A DNA stretch of 64,000 bases from Kluyvera sp036759925 (GTDB lineage: Bacteria; Pseudomonadota; Gammaproteobacteria; Enterobacterales; Enterobacteriaceae). The stretch is from positions 372,001-436,000 of the forward strand of contig NZ_JAPKIB010000003.1 of NCBI RefSeq assembly GCF_036759925.1. Reading direction: 5' to 3'. Shown here piece by piece: positions 34,163 through 44,260 of this stretch. Each line of letters starts with the position of its first letter. The stretch's first letter is position 1. The translations under genes were made by a program, and so were the position numbers. Below the pieces are notes generated by a model. The model was not told where the DNA came from. It ran no database searches and saw nothing but the letters and a program-made list of their open reading frames with translations.

Positions 34163-34233
34163 TTTCAAAGAGCTATGGCGTAAAATCTTAATCTTCTTTA
34201 CATAAAACGTGTCTGTATGTTTCAGAAATAACA

Positions 34234-34259
34234 TTCACCGCCACTTTTATGGCGGTGAA
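34234..34259 (-). terminator. Hairpin after tatD
   Basis: Perfect 10-bp stem TTCACCGCCA / TGGCGGTGAA with a 6-nt loop, followed leftward by a T-rich stretch. Likely ends the holB-tatD transcript before ptsG. Confidence 0.6.
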
Positions 34260-34308
34260 CTGTACTCGCTTTGTCTATTAATTACGAGCAATAAAATAAG
34301 CTATGAAA

Positions 34309-35103
34309 TCAGGCAGATTGCAGGCGGGATGGGCCGATGTGGAAAAGGCGGGCAAAGTTATCGGTCGTCTGCAGCGCAAGCTGCTCAAGGCTTACGCCCT
34401 TCAGCACCGCCATGTACTCTGCCACGTCTCGTACCATCGCTGGCTGGTTCTCTTTACCACGATGCGGTACCGGAGCCAGGTACGGGGAATCGGTCTCAAC
34501 CAGCAGCCTGTCCAGCGGTACATAGCGTGCGGCATCGCGAAGCTGCTCCGCATTACGGAAAGTGACAATGCCGGAAAACGAGATATAGAAACCCATATCC
34601 AGCAGCTTACCCGCCGTCTCTCTATCTTCAGTGAAACAGTGTAGTACACCGCCGCAATCCGTCACCTTTTCTTCCTGCAGAATAGCCAGGGTGTCGGCAC
34701 GCGCATCGCGGGTATGTACGATGACCGGCTTGTTCAGCTCGCGGCCAATCTGAATGTGCTGGCGAAAAGAGAGTTGCTGCTGCGCTTTGGTTTCCGGCGT
34801 GTAGAAGTAGTCCAGCCCGGTTTCCCCCATCGCAACCACGCCCTCTTCCGCCGCCAGACGACGCAGTTCTTCGACATCGTACGGCTCGTCCTGATTCAGT
34901 GGGTGAACGCCGCAGGAGAAGACCACTTCCGGGCGATTACCCACCAGCTCACGCATGCTGCGATAGCCAGGTATGGTAGTGGCGACTGCAAGGGCAAAAC
35001 GGACGTCGCGCGCGGCGGCTTTCGCCATCACATCGTCAACGTCTTTGTGCAGGGATTCATAGTTAAGGCCATCAAGATGGCAATGCGAGTCGACTAAAAA
35101 CAT
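34309..35103 (-). CDS. ycfH: TatD-family metal-dependent hydrolase YcfH
   Basis: 264 aa from MFLVDSHCHLDGLNYESL (E. coli 265); the longer frame to 35142 lacks family similarity. TIM-barrel metal ligands are visible: DSHCHLD, GETGLDYFY, VIVHTRDA, LHCFTED and ETDSPYLAP. Relatives are 3'-5' exonucleases or deoxyribonucleases (TatD/TATDN). It follows holB by 10 bp in the tmk-holB-ycfH gene string. Exact substrate is unknown. Confidence 0.95.
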   Translation of the reverse strand: MFLVDSHCHLDGLNYESLHKDVDDVMAKAAARDVRFALAVATTIPGYRSMRELVGNRPEVVFSCGVHPLNQDEPYDVEELRRLAAEEGVVAMGETGLDYFYTPETKAQQQLSFRQHIQIGRELNKPVIVHTRDARADTLAILQEEKVTDCGGVLHCFTEDRETAGKLLDMGFYISFSGIVTFRNAEQLRDAARYVPLDRLLVETDSPYLAPVPHRGKENQPAMVRDVAEYMAVLKGVSLEQLALQTTDNFARLFHIGPSRLQSA

Positions 35104-35113
35104 GGTGTCTCTC

Positions 35114-36118
35114 TTAGAGGTGGGATACTGGCAGTACCACACCAGGTTGCAAATATTGTTCCCAGCGCAGCAGGCGCTCGGTGAGGATCAATTCCCGGTT
35201 CAGCCCCGTCACGCTCAGCAGCTGCTCACGGCAGGTGCAGGCATCGGCGGCTATCACCTGTAGGCGTGAAGCGGATAGCGTGTTCGCCAGTTGATGCACT
35301 AAGCCAAGGCTATCGGCGTTGGTCAGCCGCGTAATGTGCTGTTGATGCTTCAGGGCGTCCAGCAGCAGCGACGAGAACCAGTGCAGGCGCGCCACGACTG
35401 AATCATGGTTCAGCGTCGGCAAAAGCGCCAGCCAGTCGCCGCTGGTTAAGGTGGCACTCAGCGCCTGGCAGAGCTTTTTACGCGCCCCCCAACTTTCTGG
35501 GGCCAGCAGTTCCAGCGCGGCCGCCGGTGCATGGTCGCACAGGCGCAGCGCGGTGAGCAGCGTCTCGCGCGGCTGGCTGATTTCACGCTCCAGCCACGCC
35601 AGCGCATAGGCTTCGCTCGGCGGCGCCAGATGGAATGCGCGACAGCGGCTACGCAACGTCGCCAGCAGGCGCGCGGGCTCTTCGCAGGCGAGGAAGAACC
35701 AGGTGTTTTTCGGCGGCTCTTCCAGCGTTTTTAACAGCGCGTTGGCGGCGGCTTCAGTCAGCAGTGCCGCATCGGCAATCCACACCACTTTCGCCCCGCC
35801 AAGGCGTGAATGTTCGTACAGCTTTTCGCTGGTGTCGCGCACCGCGTCGATGCCCAACGTGCTTTTGCCTTTCTCCGGCTGCAGCACGTAGTAATCCGGG
35901 TGCGTCCCCGCCTGCATCAGCTGGCAGCTATGGCACTGACCGCAGCTTTTATGCCCGTCGGGGGTCTGGCACATCAGAAAACGGGTGATGGCGTAGGCCA
36001 GTGAATCAGCCCCCATTCCGCCGCGCGCCTGAATCAGCAGCGCGTGGTGACCCCGTCCAGCCTGGTAGCTTGCGACAAGCTGCTCAAACGGTGGGCGTAA
36101 CCACGGATACCATTTCAT
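35114..36118 (-). CDS. holB: DNA polymerase III delta-prime subunit
   Basis: 334 aa, as in E. coli. Clamp-loader subunit with AAA+ fold; the zinc module is visible as CQTPDGHKSCGQCHSCQLM (four Cys). It lacks a functional P-loop, as in the family. It overlaps tmk by 4 bp and is co-transcribed with it. Confidence 0.97.
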   Translation of the reverse strand: MKWYPWLRPPFEQLVASYQAGRGHHALLIQARGGMGADSLAYAITRFLMCQTPDGHKSCGQCHSCQLMQAGTHPDYYVLQPEKGKSTLGIDAVRDTSEKLYEHSRLGGAKVVWIADAALLTEAAANALLKTLEEPPKNTWFFLACEEPARLLATLRSRCRAFHLAPPSEAYALAWLEREISQPRETLLTALRLCDHAPAAALELLAPESWGARKKLCQALSATLTSGDWLALLPTLNHDSVVARLHWFSSLLLDALKHQQHITRLTNADSLGLVHQLANTLSASRLQVIAADACTCREQLLSVTGLNRELILTERLLRWEQYLQPGVVLPVSHL

Positions 36119-36756
36119 GCCTGCTGCTCCGCAACCCAGGCGGTAACCGCCGCGCGGATATCGTTCATCACGTTGTCCAGCGGCTGGGTGGCATCAACGG
36201 TAATAATGCTGCTATCTTCCGCCGCCAGCTCCAGATAACGGGCGCGGGTGCGGTTGAAAAAGTTCAGCGATTCCTGCTCAATACGGTCGAGGTCACCACG
36301 CGCACGCGCGCGCTTCAGGCCTACTTCCGGCGTCACGTCGAGATAAATAGTCAGGTTCGGACGAAAATCGCCGAGCACGGTATTGCGCAGCGTCGCCAGC
36401 ATCTCTCTATCGATACCGCGACCACCGCCCTGATAGGCCTGAGTGGAGAGATCGTGACGGTCGCCAATGACCCACTTCCCGCTCGCCAGTGCCGGTTTGA
36501 TTACCGTTTCAACCAGTTGGACGCGCGCGGCGTAGAACATCAGCACTTCCGCTTTATCGGTAATCACTTCGTCGCCGACTGATTTGATGTCCAGCACCAG
36601 GCTGCGCAGTTTTTCTGCCAGCACTGTGCCGCCCGGTTCACGGGTGAACAGCAGATCGTTTACGCCGAGGTCGCGAAGCGTTTCGACAACCACGTCGCGA
36701 GCGGTGGTTTTGCCCGCCCCTTCCAGTCCTTCAATGACGATGTAATTACTGCGCAT
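36115..36756 (-). CDS. tmk: Thymidylate kinase
   Basis: 213 aa. Phosphorylates dTMP to dTDP. P-loop GLEGAGKTT (~10-18), the DR(H/Y) motif GDRHDLST, and the lid region RARARGDLDRIEQE are present. Start ATG lies inside mltG (11-bp overlap), and the stop overlaps holB. Confidence 0.98.
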   Translation of the reverse strand: MRSNYIVIEGLEGAGKTTARDVVVETLRDLGVNDLLFTREPGGTVLAEKLRSLVLDIKSVGDEVITDKAEVLMFYAARVQLVETVIKPALASGKWVIGDRHDLSTQAYQGGGRGIDREMLATLRNTVLGDFRPNLTIYLDVTPEVGLKRARARGDLDRIEQESLNFFNRTRARYLELAAEDSSIITVDATQPLDNVMNDIRAAVTAWVAEQQA

Positions 36757-37768
36757 TTTTATCCTTTAGCACTTTCAGGTAATCCTGTACCGAGCGGTTA
36801 TGGCTCGCAAGATTGGTATTAAACGTATGCCCGCCTTTGCCGTCGGCCACAAAATAGAGGTACGGCGTTTTTGCCGGATGCGCGGCGGCATTCAGCGAGG
36901 CTTCGCCAGGGCTAGCAATCGCCCCCGGCGGCAGGCCAGAAATCGTGTAGGTATTATACGCGGTTGGGGTCTCAAGATCCTTACGGGAAAGCTTTCCATC
37001 GTAGCGCTCACCCATGCCGTAAATAACGGTTGGATCGGTTTGCAGACGCATGCCAATGCGCAGGCGGTTGATAAACACCGACGCTACGCGATCGCGCTCT
37101 TCGGGTACCGCGGTCTCTTTCTCAATAATCGAGGCCATCGTCACCAGCTGATTTTTGTCATTGTACGGCAGGTTATCCGCCCGCCCTTCCCAGACTTTAT
37201 CGACCTGCGAGACCATTTTCTGGTGCGCGCGCTTGAGGATAGCCACATCGCTGGTGTTGGCGGTGTACATCCAGGTGTCAGGCCAGAACCAGCCTTCCAC
37301 CCATTGCGGGTTATCGAACTTAAGCGCTTCGGCCACCGTGGCGTATTTATCGTCGCTCAACGTGTGTTTGATGTACGGTGCTTCACGCAGCTGCTTGAGA
37401 TAGTCGCTGAGGCGCATCCCTTCCACAAAACGCAGCGGGAACTGCGCCTCTTTGCCGCTACCCAGCAGCTGCAGCATTTCACGCACGGTCATCTGCGGCG
37501 TTAAGCGGTAGGTGCCAGCCTTAAAGTGGGAAAGCTCTGGTTCAAGACGCAGCAGCCACTGGAACACCCGTGGACGGTTAAGCACTTTTTCAGCGTAAAG
37601 CTGGTCGCCTAGCGCCAGTCGCCCGGTGCCGGTTTTTAGCGTAAAGATGGTCTCATCTTTAATCAGGAGGGTGCTGTTGGCGAGCTGTCGGACTTTCCAC
37701 ACGCCGACACCGGCGGCGATACCCAGAATAACCAACAGTAACAAAACTACGCGTAACATTTTCTTCAT
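36746..37768 (-). CDS. mltG: Endolytic murein transglycosylase
   Basis: 340 aa from MKKMLRVVLLLLVILG (E. coli 340). Single N-terminal membrane helix, LysM-like region, then the YceG domain with catalytic Glu in SIIEKETAV (near 218). Cuts nascent glycan strands and sets their length. The start follows the pabC stop by 1 bp; an ATG 18 bp upstream (37786) overlaps pabC and is less likely. Confidence 0.96.
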   Translation of the reverse strand: MKKMLRVVLLLLVILGIAAGVGVWKVRQLANSTLLIKDETIFTLKTGTGRLALGDQLYAEKVLNRPRVFQWLLRLEPELSHFKAGTYRLTPQMTVREMLQLLGSGKEAQFPLRFVEGMRLSDYLKQLREAPYIKHTLSDDKYATVAEALKFDNPQWVEGWFWPDTWMYTANTSDVAILKRAHQKMVSQVDKVWEGRADNLPYNDKNQLVTMASIIEKETAVPEERDRVASVFINRLRIGMRLQTDPTVIYGMGERYDGKLSRKDLETPTAYNTYTISGLPPGAIASPGEASLNAAAHPAKTPYLYFVADGKGGHTFNTNLASHNRSVQDYLKVLKDKNAQ

Positions 37769-37769
37769 G

Positions 37770-38579
37770 CTAATCAGGCGACTCACAAAGTGGGGCTAGA
37801 AATTGGTAAAGTTCGCGGGCAGGCCATTGTTGCTCCGCGTAGCGCTGAACGGGGATAAGCGGCATCAGCGCATTACAAATAAGCACTTCATCCGCATCCG
37901 CTATCGCCGTCAGTGGCGCATTCACTTCGACAACGTGAAACGCCGAGCGTGCCAGCTGCGCAATAATAAACTGACGCATAATCCCATCCACTCCGGCCTG
38001 ATCCAGGCGCGGCGTAAACACATCCCGTCCGCAGCGCCAGAACAGATTGGCGGCACAGCATTCCGTAAGCCACCCGTCGCTGTCAAGGACAAGGGCCTCA
38101 TCAGCCGTTGTCTGCTCAAGATGAGAACGGATCAGCACCTGCTCGAGGCGATTAAGGTGCTTAAGCCCGGCGAGATACGGGTTACGGCCAAGCGTTACCG
38201 GGCTGAGTGCAAGCGTAATCCCCTCCGCTTTCCAGCGCGCATAATGGGCAGGAGTTGCCGAGGTAGAAAGTATCCGCGTCGGCGTCTGGCAAGCGCTGCC
38301 GCTGTAGCCGCGACCACCTGCTCCGCGGCTTAGGATGATTTTGAGTACGCCATTTTGCAGACGCTGCGCCAGCATCACCATCTCATCGCTGAGTGTTGAC
38401 CATGATTCGAAGGGAATGGCTAGTCGCCGACAGGCGGATTGCAGGCGGGCAATATGCGCAGGCAGAAGCTGAACCCTGCCGTTGACCACTCTGGCGGTGG
38501 TAAAGCAGCCGTCGCCGAACTGGGTTGCGCGATCGTTCACCGCGAGGGTGTTCTGCGCGAGGCCATTAATCAAGAACAT
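37770..38579 (-). CDS. pabC: Aminodeoxychorismate lyase
   Basis: 269 aa, as in E. coli. PLP fold-type IV enzyme that releases pyruvate to give 4-aminobenzoate for folate. The PLP-binding Lys is in LAGLKHLNRLEQVL (near 159). First gene of the pabC-mltG-tmk-holB-ycfH string, preceded by a terminator that closes fabF. Confidence 0.96.
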   Translation of the reverse strand: MFLINGLAQNTLAVNDRATQFGDGCFTTARVVNGRVQLLPAHIARLQSACRRLAIPFESWSTLSDEMVMLAQRLQNGVLKIILSRGAGGRGYSGSACQTPTRILSTSATPAHYARWKAEGITLALSPVTLGRNPYLAGLKHLNRLEQVLIRSHLEQTTADEALVLDSDGWLTECCAANLFWRCGRDVFTPRLDQAGVDGIMRQFIIAQLARSAFHVVEVNAPLTAIADADEVLICNALMPLIPVQRYAEQQWPARELYQFLAPLCESPD

Positions 38580-38648
38580 AGCGGCTCCTTATTGATGGTC
38601 GGGTAGTGTCGCAGGATGAAACGCGTTGAACAAGCAGAGAAAGCTGAA

Positions 38649-38675
38649 TAAAAAAAGGCCCGACAGGCGGGCCTT
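38649..38675 (-). terminator. fabF intrinsic terminator
   Basis: Stem AAGGCCCG / CGGGCCTT (38655-38662, 38668-38675) followed leftward by a run of T. A second inverted repeat TTGTCTGAT / ATCAGACAA (38686-38714) lies between it and the fabF stop. Confidence 0.85.
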
Positions 38676-38720
38676 AATCGATGCGTTGTCTGATAGCGCG
38701 TCGCCATCAGACAATCAGGC

Positions 38721-39962
38721 TCATACCTTTTTGAAGATCAGTGAACCGTTGGTACCACCAAAGCCGAAGGAGTTACACAGGGTGTACTCCATACCGCTGA
38801 CCTGACGCGCTTCGTGAGGCACGAAGTCCAGGTCACAACCTTCATCCGGGTTATCCAGGTTGATGGTTGGCGGAACAGCCTGATCGCGAAGTGCCAGGAT
38901 AGAGTAGATAGATTCTACTGCGCCCGCAGCACCCAGCAGGTGACCGGTCATAGACTTAGTGGAGCTGACCATTACACGGCTAGCAGCGTCGCCGAAGACA
39001 GACTTAACGGCCTGCGCTTCTGCTTTATCACCTGCTGGCGTCGAAGTCCCGTGGGCGTTCACGTAGCCAATCTGACCCGCGTCAATGCCTGCGTCGCGGA
39101 TGGCGTTAACCATCGCCAGCGCTGCACCTGCGCCGTTTTCCGGCGGTGAGGTCATGTGGTACGCATCGCTGCTCATACCGAAGCCAACGACTTCAGCATA
39201 GATTTTCGCGCCACGTTTTTTCGCGTGTTCGTACTCTTCCAGTACGACCATGCCTGCGCCGTCACCCAGCACAAAGCCATCACGCTCTTTATCCCACGGA
39301 CGGCTCGCCGCCTGCGGGTTATCGTTACGCGTAGACAGCGCACGCGCCGCACCGAAACCGCCAACGCCCAGAGGGGTACTGGCTTTTTCAGCGCCACCAG
39401 CAACCATCGCATCCGCATCGCCATAAGCGATGATACGCGCAGCCTGGCCGATGTTGTGCACACCGGAAGTACAGGCAGTCGCGATGGAGATGCTTGGCCC
39501 ACGCAAACCGAACATGATGGTCAGGTGACCTGCCACCATGTTAACAATCGTCGACGGAACGAAGAACGGGCTGATCTTACGCGGACCACCATTCACCAGA
39601 GAGGTGTGGTTTTCTTCGATAAGACCGAGACCGCCAATACCGGAGCCGATAGCGGCGCCAATACGGTGGGCGTTCTCTTCCGTAATTTCAAGGCCAGAAT
39701 CCTGCATGGCCTGAACGCCAGCGACAATTCCATATTGAATGAAGGCATCCATCTTGCGCTGTTCTTTGCGCGAGATAATGTCATCACAGTTAAAATCCTT
39801 TACTAAGCCAGCAAATTTGGTTGCATAGGCGCTAGTATCGAAATGGTCGATCAGGCTGATGCCACTCTGACCGGCAAGGAGAGCTTTCCAGGTAGACTCT
39901 ACGGTATTGCCGACAGGAGACAACATGCCCAGTCCGGTCACAACTACACGACGCTTAGACAC
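38721..39962 (-). CDS. fabF: 3-oxoacyl-ACP synthase II
   Basis: 413 aa. Elongating condensing enzyme of type II fatty-acid synthesis; controls cis-vaccenate formation. Catalytic triad: Cys in TACTSGVHN, His in NAHGTSTPAGD and His in MTGHLLGAAG. Directly downstream of acpP, as in E. coli. Confidence 0.98.
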   Translation of the reverse strand: MSKRRVVVTGLGMLSPVGNTVESTWKALLAGQSGISLIDHFDTSAYATKFAGLVKDFNCDDIISRKEQRKMDAFIQYGIVAGVQAMQDSGLEITEENAHRIGAAIGSGIGGLGLIEENHTSLVNGGPRKISPFFVPSTIVNMVAGHLTIMFGLRGPSISIATACTSGVHNIGQAARIIAYGDADAMVAGGAEKASTPLGVGGFGAARALSTRNDNPQAASRPWDKERDGFVLGDGAGMVVLEEYEHAKKRGAKIYAEVVGFGMSSDAYHMTSPPENGAGAALAMVNAIRDAGIDAGQIGYVNAHGTSTPAGDKAEAQAVKSVFGDAASRVMVSSTKSMTGHLLGAAGAVESIYSILALRDQAVPPTINLDNPDEGCDLDFVPHEARQVSGMEYTLCNSFGFGGTNGSLIFKKV

Positions 39963-40050
39963 GTTTGTCCTCCAGGGAGGGATAAAATAGATACTTGTGG
40001 GACAAAAAGATAAAACTCAGGCGGTCGAATGACCGCCTGGAGATGTTCAC

Positions 40051-40287
40051 TTACGCCTGGTGACCGTTGATGTAATCAATGGCAGCCTGAACGGTGGTGA
40101 TTTTCTCAGCTTCTTCGTCCGGAATCTCAGTATCAAACTCTTCTTCCAGAGCCATTACCAGCTCAACGGTGTCAAGAGAATCTGCGCCCAGGTCTTCAAC
40201 GAAGGAAGCATTGTTGGTCACTTCTTCCTGCTTAACGCCCAGCTGTTCGCCGATGATTTTCTTAACGCGTTCTTCGATAGTGCTCAT
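40051..40287 (-). CDS. acpP: Acyl carrier protein
   Basis: 78 aa from [18 protein letters not shown], apparently identical to the E. coli protein. The 4'-phosphopantetheine Ser is in [10 protein letters not shown]. The open frame reaches 40437, but only this start gives the known protein. The 209-bp gap before it (40288-40496) should carry the strong acpP promoter. Confidence 0.99.
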
Positions 40288-40496
40288 ACTCTTAAATTTC
40301 CTATCAAAACTCGCTTTCGCGATGGTTTTCGTAGTGTATAAAATGTTGAAAAATTTGCAACTAAATCCCGGCAGGTCGTACCACGATTTTACGCTATTTT
40401 GAGGGTGTTTGCCCTCATAACGCAAATGATTTTGCACTAATCATACTCAGACATACGTAGATTGCCCGTTGTCTGAGCACTTTGTGCAAAACACAA

Positions 40497-41231
40497 TCAG
40501 ACCATGTACATCCCGCCGTTTACGTGCAACGTTTCACCAGTGATGTAACTTGCTTCGTCGGAGGCCAAAAATGCAACCGCACTAGCGATTTCATTTGGAG
40601 TGCCGAGGCGCCCCGCAGGAACTGCCGCCAGTGTACCCGCACGCTGCTCATCGGTCAGCGCACGCGTCATGTCCGTTTCAATAAAGCCCGGAGCAACAAC
40701 GTTCACAGTAATACCGCGTGACGCAACTTCACGCGCCAGTGATTTACTGAAGCCGATCAGACCCGCTTTCGCCGCAGCGTAGTTAGCCTGACCTGCATTT
40801 CCCATGGTACCAACCACAGAACCGATAGTGATGATACGCCCATGACGCTTTTTCATCATAGCGCGCATTACCGCTTTTGACAGACGGAAAACAGATGACA
40901 GGTTGGTTTCGATAATATCGTTCCACTCGTCATCTTTCATGCGCATTAACAGGTTATCACGAGTAATCCCGGCATTATTGACCAGAATGTCGACTTCGCC
41001 AAACTCAGCGCGGATATTTCCGAGAACAGATTCAATAGATGCCGGGTCAGTCACATTCAACAGCAGACCTTTACCGTTTGCACCCAGATAATCGCTAATC
41101 GCCTGCGCGCCGCTTTCGCTGGTCGCAGTACCGATAACTTTCGCGCCGCGAGCGACGAGAGTTTCAGCGATTGCGCGGCCAATACCGCGGCTTGCACCCG
41201 TTACCAGTGCAATTTTTCCTTCAAAGCTCAT
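40497..41231 (-). CDS. fabG: 3-oxoacyl-ACP reductase
   Basis: 244 aa from MSFEGKIALVTGASRGIG. NADPH-dependent SDR enzyme; glycine motif TGASRGIG, catalytic Ser in IGSVVGTMG, and YAAAKAG (Tyr, Lys). The frame extends 7 codons further upstream, but the family start is MSFEGKIALVTG. The start lies just after the fabD stop. Confidence 0.98.
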   Translation of the reverse strand: MSFEGKIALVTGASRGIGRAIAETLVARGAKVIGTATSESGAQAISDYLGANGKGLLLNVTDPASIESVLGNIRAEFGEVDILVNNAGITRDNLLMRMKDDEWNDIIETNLSSVFRLSKAVMRAMMKKRHGRIITIGSVVGTMGNAGQANYAAAKAGLIGFSKSLAREVASRGITVNVVAPGFIETDMTRALTDEQRAGTLAAVPAGRLGTPNEIASAVAFLASDEASYITGETLHVNGGMYMV

Positions 41232-41241
41232 GCTTTCCTCT

Positions 41242-42171
41242 TTATTGCGCAAGTGCCGCTGACAGGGCAGCCGGCTCGTTAATGGCCGATGCAGTCAGGG
41301 TATCTACAATACGTTTGGTCAGGCCGGTGAGGACTTTACCCGGACCAACTTCATACAGATGCTCTACGCCTTGGGATGCCATAAACTCAACGGTTTTGGT
41401 CCACTGAACCGGGCTGTACAGCTGGCGAACCAGCGCGTCACGAATCGCGTCGGCATCGGTTTCGCACTTCACGTCGACGTTGTTCACAACCGGAACGGTC
41501 GGCGCGTTAAAGGTAATTTTCTGCAGCTCTACGGCCAGTTTCTCGGCTGCAGGCTTCATCAGCGCACAGTGGGATGGCACGCTGACCGGCAGCGGCAATG
41601 CACGCTTAGCGCCCGCTGCTTTGCAGGCTGCGCCCGCACGTTCAACCGCTTCTTTGTGACCGGCGATAACTACCTGGCCCGGCGAGTTGAAGTTAACCGG
41701 AGAAACCACCTGGCCTTCCGCGGACTCTTCGCACGCTTTGGCGATAGACGCATCGTCAAGACCGATGATAGCAGACATGCCGCCGGTACCTTCTGGTACC
41801 GCTTCCTGCATGAACTTGCCGCGCATCTCGACCAGACGCACTGCATCAGCAAAAGCAATCACGCCCGCACAAACCAGCGCAGAGTATTCGCCCAGGCTGT
41901 GACCGGCCATCAGAGAAGGTGCTTTACCGCCCTGCTGCTGCCACAGACGATACAGGGCAACGGAAGCGGTCAGCAGCGCAGGCTGAGTCTGCCAGGTTTT
42001 GTTCAGTTCTTCAGCAGGACCCTGTTGGGTCAGCGCCCATAAATCGTAGCCCAGCGCCGCGGAAGCTTCATGAAAAGTTTCTTCAATAACCGGATAGGTT
42101 GCTGCCAGTTCAGACAGCATGCCTACCGCTTGTGAACCCTGACCCGGGAACACGAAAGCGAATTGCGTCAT
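41242..42171 (-). CDS. fabD: Malonyl-CoA:ACP transacylase
   Basis: 309 aa. Transfers malonate to ACP. Catalytic Ser in GHSLGEYSAL (near 92) and His in VPSHCALMKPAA (near 201). Lies 17 bp after fabH and 10 bp before fabG in the fab cluster. Confidence 0.98.
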   Translation of the reverse strand: MTQFAFVFPGQGSQAVGMLSELAATYPVIEETFHEASAALGYDLWALTQQGPAEELNKTWQTQPALLTASVALYRLWQQQGGKAPSLMAGHSLGEYSALVCAGVIAFADAVRLVEMRGKFMQEAVPEGTGGMSAIIGLDDASIAKACEESAEGQVVSPVNFNSPGQVVIAGHKEAVERAGAACKAAGAKRALPLPVSVPSHCALMKPAAEKLAVELQKITFNAPTVPVVNNVDVKCETDADAIRDALVRQLYSPVQWTKTVEFMASQGVEHLYEVGPGKVLTGLTKRIVDTLTASAINEPAALSAALAQ

Positions 42172-42188
42172 GTTTATAATCCTTATAC

Positions 42189-43142
42189 TTAGAAACGAAC
42201 CAGCGCAGAACCCCAGGTGAACCCGCCACCGAAGGCCTCGAGCAGCACCAGTTGACCGCGTTTAATGCGACCGTCGCGTACCGCTTCATCAAAGGCACAC
42301 GGCACGGAAGCGGCGGAGGTGTTGCCATGACGGTCAAGAGTGACGACGACATTGTCCATCGACATGCCGAGCTTCTTCGCCGTCGCGCTGATAATACGTA
42401 AGTTCGCCTGGTGCGGCACCAGCCAGTCCAGTTCAGAACGGTCGAGGTTATTGGCTGCCAGCGTTTCATCAACGATGTGCGCCAGTTCAGTGACCGCGAC
42501 TTTAAAGACTTCGTTACCCGCCATCGTCAGATGGATGGAGTTTTCCGGGTTAACGCGATCGGCGTTAGGCAGCGTCAGCAGCTTACCGTAGCTCCCGTCT
42601 GCATGCAGATGGGTAGAGATGATGCCAGGTTCTTCGGACGAACCAAGCACCACGGCGCCCGCGCCGTCACCGAAGATAATGATCGTGCCACGATCGGTAG
42701 GATCACAGGTACGTGCCAGCGTATCGGCACCGACCACCAGCGCATATTTCACTGCGCCCGTTTTGACGTACAGATCGGCCACGCTCAGCGCGTAGGTGAA
42801 ACCTGCGCACGCTGCCGCGACGTCGAATGCCGGTGCGCCTTTCACGCCCAGCATTTCCTGAATCTGACAAGCTGCGCTTGGGAAAGCGTGGGTAGCAGAA
42901 GTGGTAGCAACCACAATCAGCCCCAGTTCGCTGGCTTCAATGCCCGCCATTTCCAGCGCGCGTTTTGCCGCTTCGTAACCCAGCGTAGACACGTTTTCAT
43001 CAGGGCCAGCAATACGGCGCTCACGGATACCTGTACGGGTGACAATCCACTCGTCAGACGTATCAACCATTTTTTCCAGATCGGCGTTAGTCCGCACTTG
43101 CTCAGGCAGATAGCTGCCGGTACCAATAATCTTCGTATACAT
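42189..43142 (-). CDS. fabH: 3-oxoacyl-ACP synthase III
   Basis: 317 aa. Starts fatty-acid synthesis by condensing acetyl-CoA with malonyl-ACP. Cys112 in DVAAACAGF, His in VPHQANLRI and Asn in DRHGNTSAAS form the active site. 59 bp after plsX. Confidence 0.98.
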   Translation of the reverse strand: MYTKIIGTGSYLPEQVRTNADLEKMVDTSDEWIVTRTGIRERRIAGPDENVSTLGYEAAKRALEMAGIEASELGLIVVATTSATHAFPSAACQIQEMLGVKGAPAFDVAAACAGFTYALSVADLYVKTGAVKYALVVGADTLARTCDPTDRGTIIIFGDGAGAVVLGSSEEPGIISTHLHADGSYGKLLTLPNADRVNPENSIHLTMAGNEVFKVAVTELAHIVDETLAANNLDRSELDWLVPHQANLRIISATAKKLGMSMDNVVVTLDRHGNTSAASVPCAFDEAVRDGRIKRGQLVLLEAFGGGFTWGSALVRF

Positions 43143-43201
43143 GTACGCTCAGTCACTTTTCGCTAATATAGCCGCCCTATTCAACCATCGGGGCGCTGGC
43201 A

Positions 43202-44260
43202 CTATCGGTTACCAGCTTCCAGAGTGTCGAATCCTGCGGGGTATACGGATTCCAGGCGAGCGGCAATTCGCTGAGGAACTTGTCGCTGCACCGCCTGCAC
43301 TGCCTGTTCTATAGCGATCGCAAAGGCTCGCTGATTGGCTGCACCATGACTCTTAATCACCGTGCCGCGCAATCCTAACAGACAGGCGCCATTATACTGG
43401 TCGGGGTTGAGGTGACTGAATCGCCTTGTCAGGCTTTTTTGTAACCAACGCTTTAATAAAAGCAGCCACCACGACCGTTTTTTCCCTTCACTCTGTGATT
43501 TCAGCAGCGAGAGGAACACTCTGACAACCCCTTCCATCGTCTTTAAGGTGACGTTACCTGTGAAGCCATCGCAAACCAGCACATCGGTTTTTCCCGTCAA
43601 CAGCTCATTGGCTTCAAGATAGCCGATATAGTTGAGGGAAGAGATTGTTTTTAACACTAATGAGGCATCACGAATACTATCATGACCCTTAATCTCTTCT
43701 TCACCGATGTTCAGTAGCGCAACGCGCGGGTTTTCAATGCCCAACACGTCTTCGCCCATGACCGAACCCATGACGGCAAACTGCACCAGCATGTTACTGT
43801 CGCAATCCACGTTGGCACCGAGATCCAGCACCACCGTTTTGCCCTTTTGCTGATGCGGCAGAACCGTCACCAGCGCCGGGCGCTCAATCCCCTGAATGGG
43901 CTTGATCAATAATTTTGCCAGCCCCATCAGCGCACCGGTGTTCCCGGCGCTGACGCAGGCTTCAGCCCGCCCTTCTTTCACCATCTCAAGCGCCACGCGC
44001 ATTGAACTACCGCGGCTATGGCGGATAGCATGCGAGGGCCGCTCATTACTGGCAATAACCGACTGGGCAGGGATAATCTGCAAACGTGAACGTTGTTCAA
44101 AGTCAGCTTTGGCAAGTAATGGCGTAATGTCGTCGGGATTACCGACTAAAAGAAGTGAGAGTTGCGGATTAGAACTCAGTGCCTGCAATGCTGCAGGCAC
44201 TGTCACGGAAGGACCAAAATCGCCCCCCATGACATCTAACGCCAGGGTTAGACGTGTCAA
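43202..44260 (-). CDS. plsX: Phosphate acyltransferase
   Basis: Makes acyl-phosphate from acyl-ACP for phospholipid synthesis. The TTG at 44260 gives the family start (TRLTLALDVMGGDFGPSV) and 352 aa (E. coli 356, also TTG). The frame is open to a GTG at 44314, but that leader contains the hairpin TTTCCCC/GGGGAAA (44285-44306) and looks like untranslated DNA between rpmF and plsX. Conserved motifs SAGNTGALM, DLGANVDC and CDGFTGNV are intact. The C-terminal residues diverge from E. coli. Confidence 0.94.
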   Translation of the reverse strand: MTRLTLALDVMGGDFGPSVTVPAALQALSSNPQLSLLLVGNPDDITPLLAKADFEQRSRLQIIPAQSVIASNERPSHAIRHSRGSSMRVALEMVKEGRAEACVSAGNTGALMGLAKLLIKPIQGIERPALVTVLPHQQKGKTVVLDLGANVDCDSNMLVQFAVMGSVMGEDVLGIENPRVALLNIGEEEIKGHDSIRDASLVLKTISSLNYIGYLEANELLTGKTDVLVCDGFTGNVTLKTMEGVVRVFLSLLKSQSEGKKRSWWLLLLKRWLQKSLTRRFSHLNPDQYNGACLLGLRGTVIKSHGAANQRAFAIAIEQAVQAVQRQVPQRIAARLESVYPAGFDTLEAGNR